From Bacillota bacterium (GTDB lineage Bacteria; Bacillota; Desulfitobacteriia; Desulfitobacteriales; Desulfitobacteriaceae), in assembly GCA_021849995.1 (NCBI GenBank), contig JAJZSC010000010.1:1-17560 (forward strand): a DNA stretch of 17,560 nt, given 5' to 3'. Below are positions 1 to 7,181 of the stretch, piece by piece (positions within the stretch are counted from its first letter, which is position 1; each line of letters opens with the position of its first letter). The notes beneath the pieces were generated by a model. That model was not told the origin of the DNA. It made no database searches and saw nothing but the letters and a program-made list of their open reading frames with translations. The translations under genes and the position numbers were made by a program.

Positions 1-108
1 ATATATCCACTGATGCCGCCAAACAAGGTTCCAACGACTGTCGATAACAAAACTGACAGGATTGACACGCTAAGGGATATTCGTCCTCCATATAAGATTC
101 TTGAATAG
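1..108 (+). other. 3' tail of an unrecognised ORF, cut by the window edge
   Basis: An open frame beginning before the window runs to a TAG at 106-108 and would encode a tail ending in DIRPPYKILE. I do not recognise it, and it may be a chance reading. It ends just before the predicted left end of the IS110 element (about 120), so it could be the gene the element landed beside or inside. Confidence 0.2.
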
Positions 109-133
109 ATGTCTCTACCCATATTGGTACTAT

Positions 134-341
134 ATAAGCACTAGCAAACGATCCGAATGAACGGGTTGGATGCTTGTGCTTATTTAAATATAATAAGGGG
201 AGAAATGGCCTGGCGTACTTCCCATTGGATTTCGCATCCGTTGGATAATCTGCCAGCCATCCCGTTATTATGTGCGTTCGATTAAGCAGGTTGAAACCGA
301 GAGGCTTTCGTGTAACTAACCAATATGAATGGTAATAAGCG
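134..341 (+). ncRNA. Candidate IS110 bridge RNA
   Basis: Three consecutive stem-loops are visible. The first pairs ATAAGCAC (134-141) with GTGCTTAT (176-183). The second pairs ATGGC/TGGC (205-209, 211-214, one bulged C) with GCCA/GCCAT (252-260), enclosing a large internal loop that itself contains GGAT/ATCC. The third pairs CG-TTATTA (263-270) with TAATAA-G-CG (333-341) around a second large loop with an inner AAGC/GCTT hairpin. A 5' stem-loop followed by two guide-bearing internal loops is the known plan of IS110 bridge RNAs, which direct donor and target choice by the transposase. A -10-like TACTAT at 128-133 lies just upstream. In related elements the promoter is completed only when the element circularises and the right end supplies a -35 box. 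Ends and folding are read by eye. Confidence 0.55.
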
Positions 342-377
342 AGGATGGATGCCAACTTAAATATTAGGAGGAGTAGT

Positions 378-1583
378 ATGATCAGTGTCGGGATTGACAT
401 TTCAAAGGGGAAAAGTACAGTCTGTTTTATGAAACTATATGGTGAGGTGCTTCATAAACCGTTTGAGGTGAAACACACCGAAAGTGACTTGAAGCATCTG
501 GTAAATCAGATCAACACACTTACAGAGGAAACCCGTGTCGTTATGGAGTCGACTGGAGCATACCATTATCCAGTACTAGCATATCTGAAAGAGCATGGTA
601 TTTTTACCTCTGTTATCAATCCGTTGGTAATGAGCAAGTATGCTAATGTAGCAATCCGCAAAGGCAAGACAGATAAGCTTGATGCCATTAAGATAGGGAA
701 TTTTGGTATAGATCACTGGTATCATCTAGTAGATTACTCTCCAACGGCAGATGTGTATGATGAGTTAAAAACACTCAACCGTCAATATCTAAGCTACATA
801 TCTATGCGTATCCATTCGAAACAGACGCTTGCAAATCTGCTGGATCGAACAATGCCAGGGATAAAAACACTCCTTTGGAATCGCTCTGACGTACCGGATC
901 GGGACAAATTGTGCGACTTTGTAAAGGAATATTGGCACTTTGACAACATCACACGTATGTCTGAGGTCAGATACATCAACAACTATAACAGCTGGGCAAA
1001 AAGAAAAGGATACCGAGCCAGCACGGAAAAGGCGAAGAAAATCTACGCACTTGCACTGGAGGGCATCCCCACTTTGTCTTCCACTACGCCATCGACCAAA
1101 ATGCTCGTAGAGGAAGCAGTTAAGGTCCTGCACATGATAGACACGACCCTTGCGAGTATTTTAGCACGGATGAGAGAATTGGCAAAGTCGCTGAAAGAGT
1201 ATGAAGTTGTCATGGCTATGCCTGGAGTAGGTGAGATACTCGGACCAAGGATTATAGCAGAGTTAGGAGATGTACGACGCTTTCATAGTGGGGGAGCTGT
1301 CATAGCGTATGCTGGCCTTGATGCACCACCGTTTCAATCAGGCAACTTCACTGCTACAAAGCGAAGCATATCCAAACGTGGCTCAGCTTCTTTGCGTAAG
1401 ACAGGATATGAAATCATGAGGTACATAAAGATGAGCAAGCCGTCTGAAGATGACGCTGTTTATCAGTATATGCTTAAGAAAGAAACTGAAGGAAAGCCAA
1501 AAAAAGTTGCCAAAATCGCTGCGTTGAACAAGTTCCTACGTATCTACTATGCTAGAGTAAAAGAGGTTTACGCTGCAGCCTAA
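378..1583 (+). CDS. IS110-family transposase (RNA-guided recombinase)
   Basis: A 401-residue recombinase, full length for the family. The N-terminal RuvC-like DEDD domain shows Asp7 (GIDIS), Glu57 (VMESTGAY), Asp99 and Asp102 (KTDKLDA). A central helical region follows, then the C-terminal Transposase_20 domain with AMPGVGEILGPRIIAELGD, AYAGLDA and SKRGSASLRK, the region that carries the catalytic serine in this family. The start is set at 378 rather than the in-frame ATG at 345 because AGGAGGAG lies just upstream and protein homology begins at GIDIS. In this family the protein binds a bridge RNA from its own element and exchanges strands at a dinucleotide core; the leader just upstream is a good candidate for that RNA. 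The reading frame is unbroken, so the element could be active. Confidence 0.95.
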   Translation: MISVGIDISKGKSTVCFMKLYGEVLHKPFEVKHTESDLKHLVNQINTLTEETRVVMESTGAYHYPVLAYLKEHGIFTSVINPLVMSKYANVAIRKGKTDKLDAIKIGNFGIDHWYHLVDYSPTADVYDELKTLNRQYLSYISMRIHSKQTLANLLDRTMPGIKTLLWNRSDVPDRDKLCDFVKEYWHFDNITRMSEVRYINNYNSWAKRKGYRASTEKAKKIYALALEGIPTLSSTTPSTKMLVEEAVKVLHMIDTTLASILARMRELAKSLKEYEVVMAMPGVGEILGPRIIAELGDVRRFHSGGAVIAYAGLDAPPFQSGNFTATKRSISKRGSASLRKTGYEIMRYIKMSKPSEDDAVYQYMLKKETEGKPKKVAKIAALNKFLRIYYARVKEVYAAA

Positions 1584-1796
1584 GACTCATTGTTCAAACC
1601 GGCCAGTTGCCTTTCGGTATCTGGTCAGCTTTGCTATACTCATATTTATATTGATATTTCCTGAAATTTATGGTTGACTTTTATTAGCAGGATTATCCAT
1701 ATTAATGATATTTCTGCGATTGATGAAGCTTGCCAGAGGAAATATTCGTATCTGTCCGACTTCCTGAGACACAAAAAGATTTCATGGGAAAGTCAT

Positions 1797-1828
1797 TTTT
1801 TTATGTAAGACTTGACACAGGCTAATGA
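1797..1828 (+). repeat. 32-bp repeat, copy 1 (partner at 17277-17308)
   Basis: A T-tract followed by ATGTAAGACTTGACACA and GCTAA-GA matches 17277-17308 in the same orientation with two mismatches over 32 bases. Nothing else in this intergenic stretch is recognisable. A frame across it reads DLTQAND and then stops shortly after. Its origin is unknown; it may be the end of a mobile element or leftover recombinase DNA. Confidence 0.6.
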
Positions 1829-1921
1829 TAGAGTTACAGAGGACATAAATAGAATAGCTTAAATTTCTAGATGTTTTTATAAAGAAGACTCTATATTTGG
1901 AATTTATATTTCAATATAATC

Positions 1922-1949
1922 TTGAAAAATGAATTTAACCTGCTATGAT
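1922..1949 (+). promoter_or_regulatory. Putative promoter of the Fic gene
   Basis: TTGAAA at 1922-1927 and TATGAT at 1944-1949 are separated by 16 bases, a plausible sigma-70/sigma-A pair. The expected start of transcription near 1956 would leave a leader of about 20 bases that contains the AGGAG at 1966-1970. Confidence 0.4.
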
Positions 1950-1977
1950 GATTATAAAATGATCTAGGAGCATGTTT

Positions 1978-3105
1978 ATGTTTAATCATTCAGGAAATTA
2001 CGAATTTCAGATATCCAGAAAATATGATTCAAGGAGTTATTATACTTTTACTCCTAAACCACTTTGCAGATTGACAGATAACGTGCTGCCGATGGACGAG
2101 CAAATGATGATGTTGATTTCGCAAGCGCACAGGCTTCTGGGTATCCTTGAAGGCATTTCAAAGTATGTACCAGATATTGACACATATATAAACTTGCTCA
2201 TGAAAAAAGAGGCCCATTTATCCTGCCAAATTGATGGGATAACTACACCTTTTTATGATATCCTTGATTCTAACAGTGAGAAAAGTAAAAATGCAATGGC
2301 TATATTAAACTGCGTGACGGCTATGCAGTACGCTCAGAGTGAAGCGGTATCAAATCAACTAATATGTGAAATTCAAGGCATTGCATTGAAGGATAGTGGC
2401 TGCAAGAATATTGGAAAGTTTAGAGAAACGCAAATTTTTCTAAAGCCCTATGTTTCCTCAAATATACAAGAGTATAATCCCACTGCGCCGGAAGATCTGG
2501 AATCAGCTTTAGATGACTTTGAAAAATTTATGACAGCAGACGACAACATTGATGTACTCATAAAGTCTGCACTTGTTCATTACCAATTTGAAATAATCCA
2601 CCCGTTTGAAAAAGGAAACGGCAGAGTTGGGAGAATACTTGCCATGTTAATGCTATTGCAAAATAAAGTGTTGTCAAAACCGGTTATCTCACTGTCATAT
2701 GATTACTTCCATGATAAGGCTGAATATTTTGATAGGCTTTCAAGCACACAGCTCAATGGGAATTATGCACAGTGGGTGAAATTTTTTATCAAAGCTATAA
2801 TCGTAGCGGCAGACAACTCTATAAAACAGATAGAAAGCTTTATTGCTATAAGAAATAAGAATATAGAAAAAATAATAATACTCGGTAAGGCATCAAAGAA
2901 TGCTATGCTTGTGTATAAGTATATTGAAAAAAATCCCATAATAAAGATACCATCCGTCGCCAATGAATTAGGCTATTCTTTTAATACGGTGGCCAAAGTA
3001 GTAGAAGCAATGGTTGGCTGTGGAATATTGAAACAGGCGAACAACCAATCAAGGCACCGGCATTTTATATATGAGGATTACGTAAAGATATTTGATATGG
3101 TTTAG
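1978..3105 (+). CDS. Fic-domain protein (predicted AMP transferase) with C-terminal winged helix
   Basis: A 375-residue protein of the Fic/DOC family with the usual length and order: a Fic N-terminal domain, a Fic core, and a C-terminal winged helix-turn-helix (about residues 310-345, NPIIKIPSVANELGYSFNTV). The core motif HPFEKGNGRVGR begins at His208 and is intact. It supplies the catalytic His and the phosphate-binding Asn and Arg used to transfer AMP from ATP to a Ser, Thr or Tyr on a target protein. The N-terminal inhibitory helix is recognisable as SCQIDG (residues 82-87), but the usual glutamate of (S/T)xxxE(G/N) is Asp86. The second ATG is chosen because AGGAG lies 7 bases upstream of it and only one base from the first. 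The target is unknown. Such Fic-HTH proteins usually stand alone, as here, and some regulate their own promoter. Confidence 0.9.
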   Translation: MFNHSGNYEFQISRKYDSRSYYTFTPKPLCRLTDNVLPMDEQMMMLISQAHRLLGILEGISKYVPDIDTYINLLMKKEAHLSCQIDGITTPFYDILDSNSEKSKNAMAILNCVTAMQYAQSEAVSNQLICEIQGIALKDSGCKNIGKFRETQIFLKPYVSSNIQEYNPTAPEDLESALDDFEKFMTADDNIDVLIKSALVHYQFEIIHPFEKGNGRVGRILAMLMLLQNKVLSKPVISLSYDYFHDKAEYFDRLSSTQLNGNYAQWVKFFIKAIIVAADNSIKQIESFIAIRNKNIEKIIILGKASKNAMLVYKYIEKNPIIKIPSVANELGYSFNTVAKVVEAMVGCGILKQANNQSRHRHFIYEDYVKIFDMV

Positions 3106-3303
3106 AAATTAGTTTAAATGGCGGTGAATGCATGGTTAGAACAATACATATTCTCTGCGCATCACTCACAGGAATCATAACCCTTGGACGAGCAATAAGC
3201 GATGACAACATGCTAAACAATATGGCAGGGTGAAAATAGTGAGCTTTCCGCCATAAAAAATTTGATACTCTATATGAAAGATAAATAGAGGGGGCGGAGA
3301 AGT
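3106..3303. other. Intergenic region before the dinD-like gene
   Basis: It contains a possible 33-codon ORF (3132-3233, MVRTIHILCASLTG...) without a convincing ribosome site, and the GGGGGCGGAG ribosome site of the next gene just before 3304. I see no LexA/DinR-type operator of the CGAAC-N4-GTTC kind. Confidence 0.3.
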
Positions 3304-4024
3304 ATGCCAAACTTAAATGCTAAAGAATATGCAAGTTTTGAGAGTATTAAACACATTTCAGAAGATGGTTCCGAGTTCTGGTGTGCTCGAGAACTTGCTA
3401 CTGTGCTTGAATATTCACAATGGAGGAATTTTGCAAAAGTAATAGACAAAGCAAGAATTGCTTGCAAAAACAGTGGATATGACATTGACGACCATTTTGC
3501 TGAGGTCAGCAAAATGGTTGAAGCCGGTGTATCTTCAAAGCCTGTATTGGATTTTAAACTAACTCGATATGCCTGTTTTACCTTATTGTACAAAACGGTG
3601 ATCCTCGAAAAGAAGTAATAGCACTTGGGCAGACTTACTTTGCAATTCAAACTAGGCGGCAAGAGGTTGCAGACTATTTCAATCAGCTTGATGAAGATAA
3701 TAAACGGCTTGTTGTGCGCGGAGATGTTAAGCAATGGAATCAAATGCTTGCAGAGGCGGCACATAATGCAGGAGTTATAACCAACGAGGAATATGCGACA
3801 TTTCAAAATGCAGGATATATGGAGCTTTATGGTGGATTAACTGTTGCGGGAATTCATACTAAAAAAGATCTTAAAGAGAATGAAAAAAATCTTGATTTTA
3901 TGAGTAGCACAGAACTGATAGCCAACTTATTCAGAATATGCCCGCACCAACCCGTAGTATCACAGAAGTTGCGAGGGAACAGATAAAGAAACTGAAAAGT
4001 CAAAAAAAAATTGATGCTGGATGA
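3304..4024 (+). pseudogene. dinD: dinD-like (DNA-damage-inducible protein D) gene, frameshifted and internally deleted
   Basis: Three reading frames together recreate a DinD protein. The first (3304 to about 3578) gives the BRO-like N-terminus with FWCARELATVLEYSQWRNFAKVI and the conserved ARIACKNSG stretch. The second (from 3579) gives YLIVQNGDPRKEVIALGQTY through GYMELYGGLT and STELIANLFRI. The frame changes at a T4 run (3576-3579); one more T would restore ACFYLIVQNGDPRK. After NLFRI the middle of the C-terminal region, some 40 codons in typical members, is missing. A third frame then gives the family tail MPAPTRSITEVAREQIKKL and stops at 4022-4024. DinD belongs to the SOS response, and the E. 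coli protein is linked to RecA filaments. A good GGGGGCGGAG ribosome site remains, but the gene cannot make a normal protein. Confidence 0.85.
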
Positions 4025-4058
4025 ATAGCAATGTTATGAAAACACCATAAAGGAGACA

Positions 4059-4755
4059 TTAAAAATCTGTTAGCATTGCCTCTTGTTCCAACTTCACACA
4101 GTGATTTATCATATAGTCGATACACGAAACGCAATCGCTGAGTTCAGAATATTGTTTGAGCCAAGCAAGCTTAATACCGTACTCCGGTCGAAATGAGACA
4201 GCGAATTCTGCATATTGTACTAATTCCTTTTTCCCCATACGATATGGATATACCTTTCGACGTAATTTCCCTTCTCAATCTGGCGAGCATAGAAAATCCC
4301 CCATAATCTATATCTCCCCAATGGCAAAACTCACAATTATTTGGAATCGCATTTGCAACTGCCTTTAAAAAAATACGTTTGGCTGGGCTGAATTGTCTTC
4401 CGTGGAATAGTACTAATTCGGCAGTGTTTTTATGCTTATAAATGTACTCAATATAATTTGCACGGTTTTCAATTGATAATACTCGGCCTATATGAGGTGC
4501 TATGTGCAGTTGACCACGCCGTATATCGTTAGTATTTACAGTCCCGCCAAATCGCATTGGGGTAAAATCAACGGAACCGTTTTGAAAAGAGATTGTTACC
4601 GGCCCACAGAATTCAAACTGTTCCGGATATCTTGTAATGCCGATTTGCCTGAGCAGATCTTCTTCCGTAAACTTGTCATCGAAGTCTAAATACTTTTTAA
4701 GAATTCGAACCAATCGGGCTCGAATTGTTTTTTCAAACCGCTTTGAATCATTCAA
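4059..4755 (-). pseudogene. jetD: jetD-like gene (Wadjet topoisomerase-type nuclease subunit), 5'-truncated and frameshifted
   Basis: Read on the minus strand, 4755 to about 4258 gives a DUF2220/Toprim-like region: LSIENRANYIEYI (Glu96-Asn97), LVLFHGRQFSPAKRIFLKAV and HWGDIDYGGF (GDID at residues 147-150). These are the acidic metal-binding motifs of JetD, the DNA-cleaving subunit of the Wadjet plasmid-defence complex. A one-base shift near 4255-4263 then brings in the rest of the domain, PYRMGKKELVQYAEFAVSF through LKQYSELSDCV and KLEQEAMLTDF, ending with TAA at 4059-4061. Much of the usual N-terminal DUF3322 region is absent; an in-frame stop lies just before the first TTG. No jetA, jetB or jetC is recognisable nearby. 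A Wadjet operon was once present or was transferred in part; this remnant should be inactive. Confidence 0.8.
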
Positions 4756-4957
4756 AACAAGCCCCTGTGATCATCCCTGACGTGATTCTTATGATGAATC
4801 CAATGGTAGGGTTGAGGAAGGATTCCCTTATCCAGCCCAAATAGTACCATGAGAAAATCATAAAAATGATTAACGCCAAGAGAAACTTGACTTGAACTTA
4901 GGATACAAAGTAAACGCGCCTTCCAGTGTAAAAGTTCCTTATTAAAGCTTTGTCATT

Positions 4958-5155
4958 TCAGCGAAAGTATGGCTCGTTGTCATTACTGGATGGTAAAATT
5001 TCCTCTGCAATTTCCATTTCAATAAAAGGAACCATCATGGTGTTTGTTCGGGTTTTTCCTATTCGGGCACGTCTAATCCTTGGGGCATGGATAGTGCCAG
5101 CCTGTGCATACCACCCCATAAGATCGTATATTAAGAGAAGGGATGCACAGGCCCG
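4958..5155 (-). pseudogene. Short coding remnant of unknown family
   Basis: The minus strand reads LMGWYAQAGTIHAPRIRRA, GKTRTNTMMVPFIEMEIAEEI and stops at 4958-4960. The composition looks like real protein, with mixed charged and hydrophobic residues and few rare codons, but there is no good start or ribosome site and I do not recognise it. The plus-strand frame over the same bases (4950-5162) reads less like protein. It lies upstream of the jetD remnant on the same strand, so it may be a piece of the gene before it, but I cannot assign it to jetC. Confidence 0.3.
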
Positions 5156-5207
5156 ATCCTAAAGACAATAAACAGCAGGGATTAGCTGCTGCTATGAAGA
5201 AATATTT

Positions 5208-5254
5208 AATGCGTTGGTTGAGAAGATAGAAATTCTCACGCAACGCATTTTTTT
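5208..5254 (+). terminator. Rho-independent terminator
   Basis: AATGCGTTG (5208-5216) pairs with CAACGCATT (5241-5249), and TGAGAA pairs with TTCTCA inside, followed directly by a run of T. No gene that it clearly serves is left upstream. Confidence 0.75.
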
Positions 5255-5376
5255 AAAAGTAAAGAGTGGTATGAGGGTGGTGGAAACAGAAGAGTAAAAT
5301 TAGCTGAAGGGACAGTCATCGTTCTTAAAAATCGCAATGACTTTGATGGTGAATTAAAATTAAATTAAATGTGTTG

Positions 5377-5454
5377 CATAGCAGGAAATCCGCACCGGAC
5401 CCCGAATTAGTATTTTAATACTAATTCGGGGTCCGGTGCGGATTTCCTGCTATG
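5377..5454. repeat. 78-bp perfect palindrome (38-nt arms, 2-nt centre)
   Basis: The left arm 5377-5414 begins CATAGCAGGAAATCCGCACC and its exact reverse complement occupies 5417-5454; the centre is TT (5415-5416). Pairing stops at both outer flanks. No T-tract follows on either strand, so it is not a standard terminator. It sits between the gene tail ending at 5368 and the toxin-antitoxin locus. It might be a palindromic repeat element or an insertion scar. Confidence 0.9.
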
Positions 5455-5619
5455 GTAAGCTTGTTTGGATATATCTAGATACAGCCAGAATTATCTCTTT
5501 CTAAGTGGATTAAAATGAGCATAATACTTATTGAGTTCCCTGGAAGGTGCACATTTCAGACCAGTAGCTATATAATATTATTAGAAGTAATTAAAGTCTA
5601 TTTTAATAAATTATACTCA
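5455..5619. other. AT-rich intergenic region before the antitoxin promoter
   Basis: I see no gene, repeat or hairpin worth naming between the palindrome and the type III antitoxin promoter. Confidence 0.5.
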
Positions 5620-5648
5620 TTGACTTAGTTTCTTAGATATACTATACT
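5620..5648 (+). promoter_or_regulatory. Promoter of the type III toxin-antitoxin operon
   Basis: TTGACT (5620-5625) and TATACT (5643-5648) are separated by exactly 17 bases, a near-consensus sigma-A promoter. Transcription should begin near 5655, at the base of the small hairpin TAGATAC (5656-5662) / GTATCTA (5669-5675) that precedes the repeats. Confidence 0.8.
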
Positions 5649-5674
5649 TTAATTGTAGATACAAACAAGTATCT

Positions 5675-5797
5675 AAAATCAGGTGAATCCCTACCAAATA
5701 GTGGGATGCTGTAAAATCAGGTTATTCTCAACCAAAAAATGAGAAGCTGTAAAATCAGGTGAGTCCCTACCAAATAACGGGATACTGTAAAATCATT
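5675..5797 (+). ncRNA. toxI: Type III antitoxin RNA: three 38-nt repeats plus a partial fourth
   Basis: Units lie at 5675-5712, 5713-5750 and 5751-5788, with a nine-base start of a fourth at 5789-5797. All begin AAAATCAGGT and end CTGT, exactly 38 bases each. Each unit can form an internal hairpin: TCCC/GGGA in units 1 and 3, TTCTC/GAGAA in unit 2. The arms change together, which supports an RNA structure. In type III systems the repeat RNA is cut by the toxin into single units that fold as pseudoknots and trap the toxin in a closed complex. Three units match the trimer geometry known for ToxIN. A direct repeat array, a terminator, then a ToxN-type gene is diagnostic. The gene name reflects the role; the subfamily is not certain. 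Confidence 0.92.
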
Positions 5798-5839
5798 AAG
5801 GCAAGGGTAAAGGCTTTAGTCTTTACCCTTGCCTTTTAT
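5798..5839 (+). terminator. Internal terminator between antitoxin RNA and toxin gene
   Basis: AAGGCAAGGGTAAAG (5798-5812) and its perfect complement at 5821-5835 form a 15-bp stem with an 8-base loop, followed by a short T-run. In type III loci such a terminator lets most transcripts stop after the antitoxin and only a minority read on into the toxin, setting an excess of antitoxin. Confidence 0.9.
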
Positions 5840-5849
5840 AGGAGCCAAT

Positions 5850-6449
5850 ATGATTAAATTAAAGCTTTACAATATTTCAGATGAATATATAAAATATCTA
5901 CTTAATTTTGATAGGAAAGTCTTTTCTAATAAAGAAGAAGATAGAAAAAAGGAAAGAAAGTATTTAGGAACTGTATTACATATTAATGATTTAAAATATT
6001 TTGTGCCTCTTTCATCGCCAAAAGAATCTGACTATACATGGATTGATGGTAAAAAAGTAATTCGCAAAAGTGTTATACCGATCATGAGAATTGTCGTAAA
6101 AAATAATTCCGGCAATGACGAATTAAAAGGGACCTTGAAATTTAGTAATATGATTCCAGTTCCAGATTGTGCTTTGATTGATTATGATGTTAATAATGAA
6201 GCAGATGAGGACTATAAAATTCTTGTTACAAAAGAAATTTCCTTCATTAAAAGTAATTCGGAAAGTATATTAAAAAATGCTCAAGTAATTTATAACCAAA
6301 AAACAAATAAATATAATATTAACTATCTTAAAGACACTGTCGAATTTCTTTTATTAGAGCAAAAATGTAAGGAATACGAAATTGTTAAGCAATGCTTAGA
6401 AAACCTATCTCAACAAATTGCTGTCGCGAAAGATACTACTAAATCATAG
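5850..6449 (+). CDS. toxN: Type III toxin: ToxN/AbiQ-family endoribonuclease
   Basis: A 199-residue protein, slightly longer than the roughly 170 residues usual for ToxN and AbiQ. Family features in order: an N-terminal ISDEYIKYLLNFDRKV strand-helix region, KYLGTVL (37-43), YFVPLSSPK (the PLSSPK loop at 53-58 carries the lysine/serine region of the active site), a basic central part, and GTLKFSNMIPV, the family's conserved hydrophobic core. The toxin is a sequence-specific RNase that processes its own repeat RNA and, when freed, cuts cellular mRNAs, giving growth arrest or abortive infection. The start at 5850 is chosen because AGGAG lies 5 bases upstream; the longer frame from 5829 runs inside the terminator stem. 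It is cotranscribed with the repeats from the 5620 promoter by read-through. Gene and RNA both look intact. Confidence 0.9.
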   Translation: MIKLKLYNISDEYIKYLLNFDRKVFSNKEEDRKKERKYLGTVLHINDLKYFVPLSSPKESDYTWIDGKKVIRKSVIPIMRIVVKNNSGNDELKGTLKFSNMIPVPDCALIDYDVNNEADEDYKILVTKEISFIKSNSESILKNAQVIYNQKTNKYNINYLKDTVEFLLLEQKCKEYEIVKQCLENLSQQIAVAKDTTKS

Positions 6450-6472
6450 ACCTTCCTAAACGGAGGTCTTTT
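6448..6472 (+). terminator. Terminator after the toxin gene
   Basis: AGACCTTCC pairs with GGAGGTCT around a short loop and is followed by TTTTCTCTTT. The stem begins inside the toxin stop codon. Confidence 0.75.
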
Positions 6473-6637
6473 CTCTTTCCCAAAATTGGTTAATAAGCAT
6501 TGTTTAATAGAGCCAGTAAAATTTAAAGGGATTGATCATTTTGGTTATAGGTTCATAGCTTGAAAAATAACTCAGCTTAATGTAAAAATGGGTACACAAA
6601 ACTAAGGCTTTGAACGCCCCGAAAAAATCAAGTTTAG

Positions 6638-7050
6638 TTAAGCCACAGGAATGTCAGTAGCTTTAATAAGACCCTGGGAAATTAGAAGTTTTATAGCCTG
6701 TTTAATAGCTTTCTCTTTCTGCTTTTCCACCATTTCTTGTGGCATATCGATTTTATACAGATCACTCGGATTAAATATTTCACCCGTAACAAACATGTGA
6801 TATATGGCGGTGAGTATCATCCTTGCGATAGCGATAATGGCTCTTTTTTTGCCTCTTCTTTTACTAATGCGTTCGTACTTGACTCTGTAATAAGGAGAGA
6901 TGTTCGATTTCACGGCTGCATGGGCAACTTGTACCAATGCAGGTTTGAGGTAGACACCAGCACGTGTTATACGAACAGATTTTTTCTTACCATCAGATTC
7001 ATTGTTGCTCAGTGTTGGACCCGCCCAGCAGCACAAACGCTTGGGTTTGA
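6638..7050 (-). pseudogene. 3' fragment of an IS110/IS1111-type transposase
   Basis: Only the C-terminal Transposase_20 region is present: KRLCCWAGPTLSNNES, KKKSVRITRAGVYLKPALVQ, and the basic ERISKRRGKKRAIIAIARMI helix that is typical of the group, ending ATDIPVA. Homology stops near 7050, where the upstream sequence (KP before KRLCC) no longer fits, so the N-terminal DEDD domain is missing. It is not a copy of the IS110 transposase at 378-1583; the two C-terminal domains differ clearly. It lies between the toxin and the GHKL gene, pointing away from the latter. The 6473-6637 stretch before it holds no gene and may be the old right end of this element. Confidence 0.85.
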
Positions 7051-7181
7051 GGCGTACGGGGAACTATATTTACCAGATTGTTTTTTGATGAACGTCTGGC
7101 CTTTTTTGTTTTTCTTGGATTATTTTTGTTTATCTTGGGAGGAAATGAAGGAAAAATGTGGAATGTGGTAAGGAGGATATA

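Larger units (their letters stand above)
120..1699 (+). mobile_element. IS110-family insertion sequence, apparently complete
   Basis: The limits are predicted, not proven. The heptamer CCATATT occurs at 119-125 and again at 1697-1703, as expected if recombination took place at a short shared core. IS110 elements lack long terminal inverted repeats and do not make ordinary target duplications, so such a short core is all that should be seen. The length of about 1.58 kb suits the family. A long structured leader (134-341) precedes the transposase, as in the IS110 subgroup, where the bridge RNA is encoded 5' of the gene. Two loop segments of that leader are complementary to the proposed ends (see findings). 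The right end also holds a hairpin (GGCCAG at 1601-1606 with CTGGTC at 1621-1626). Confidence 0.6.
4756..5370. other. Gene-poor debris region
   Basis: No full gene is visible. It contains a short minus-strand coding remnant (4958-5155), an inverted repeat GCCTGTGCAT (5100-5109) with ATGCACAGGC (5143-5152), a strong terminator (5208-5254), and a plus-strand tail that reads VKLAEGTVIVLKNRNDFDGELKLN and stops at 5366-5368. These look like scraps of former genes. Confidence 0.4.

Noticed and set aside
3270..3806. Minus-strand gene of 178 codons
   Set aside because: Antisense to the dinD remnant, which reads clearly in the plus direction.
4059..5155. Intact Wadjet operon
   Set aside because: Only a damaged jetD can be recognised; the short ORF upstream of it does not show SMC or kleisin motifs.
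5377..5454. Bidirectional transcription terminator
   Set aside because: No T-run follows on either strand, and the stem is far longer than terminators need.
5675..5797. CRISPR array
   Set aside because: The 38-nt units are directly adjacent with no unique spacers, and the hairpin arms covary. The array is followed by a terminator and a ToxN-type gene, so it is a type III antitoxin.
6737..7171. Plus-strand gene of 144 codons
   Set aside because: It lies antisense to the clear IS110/IS1111 transposase fragment; its Phe- and Cys-rich translation is a shadow.
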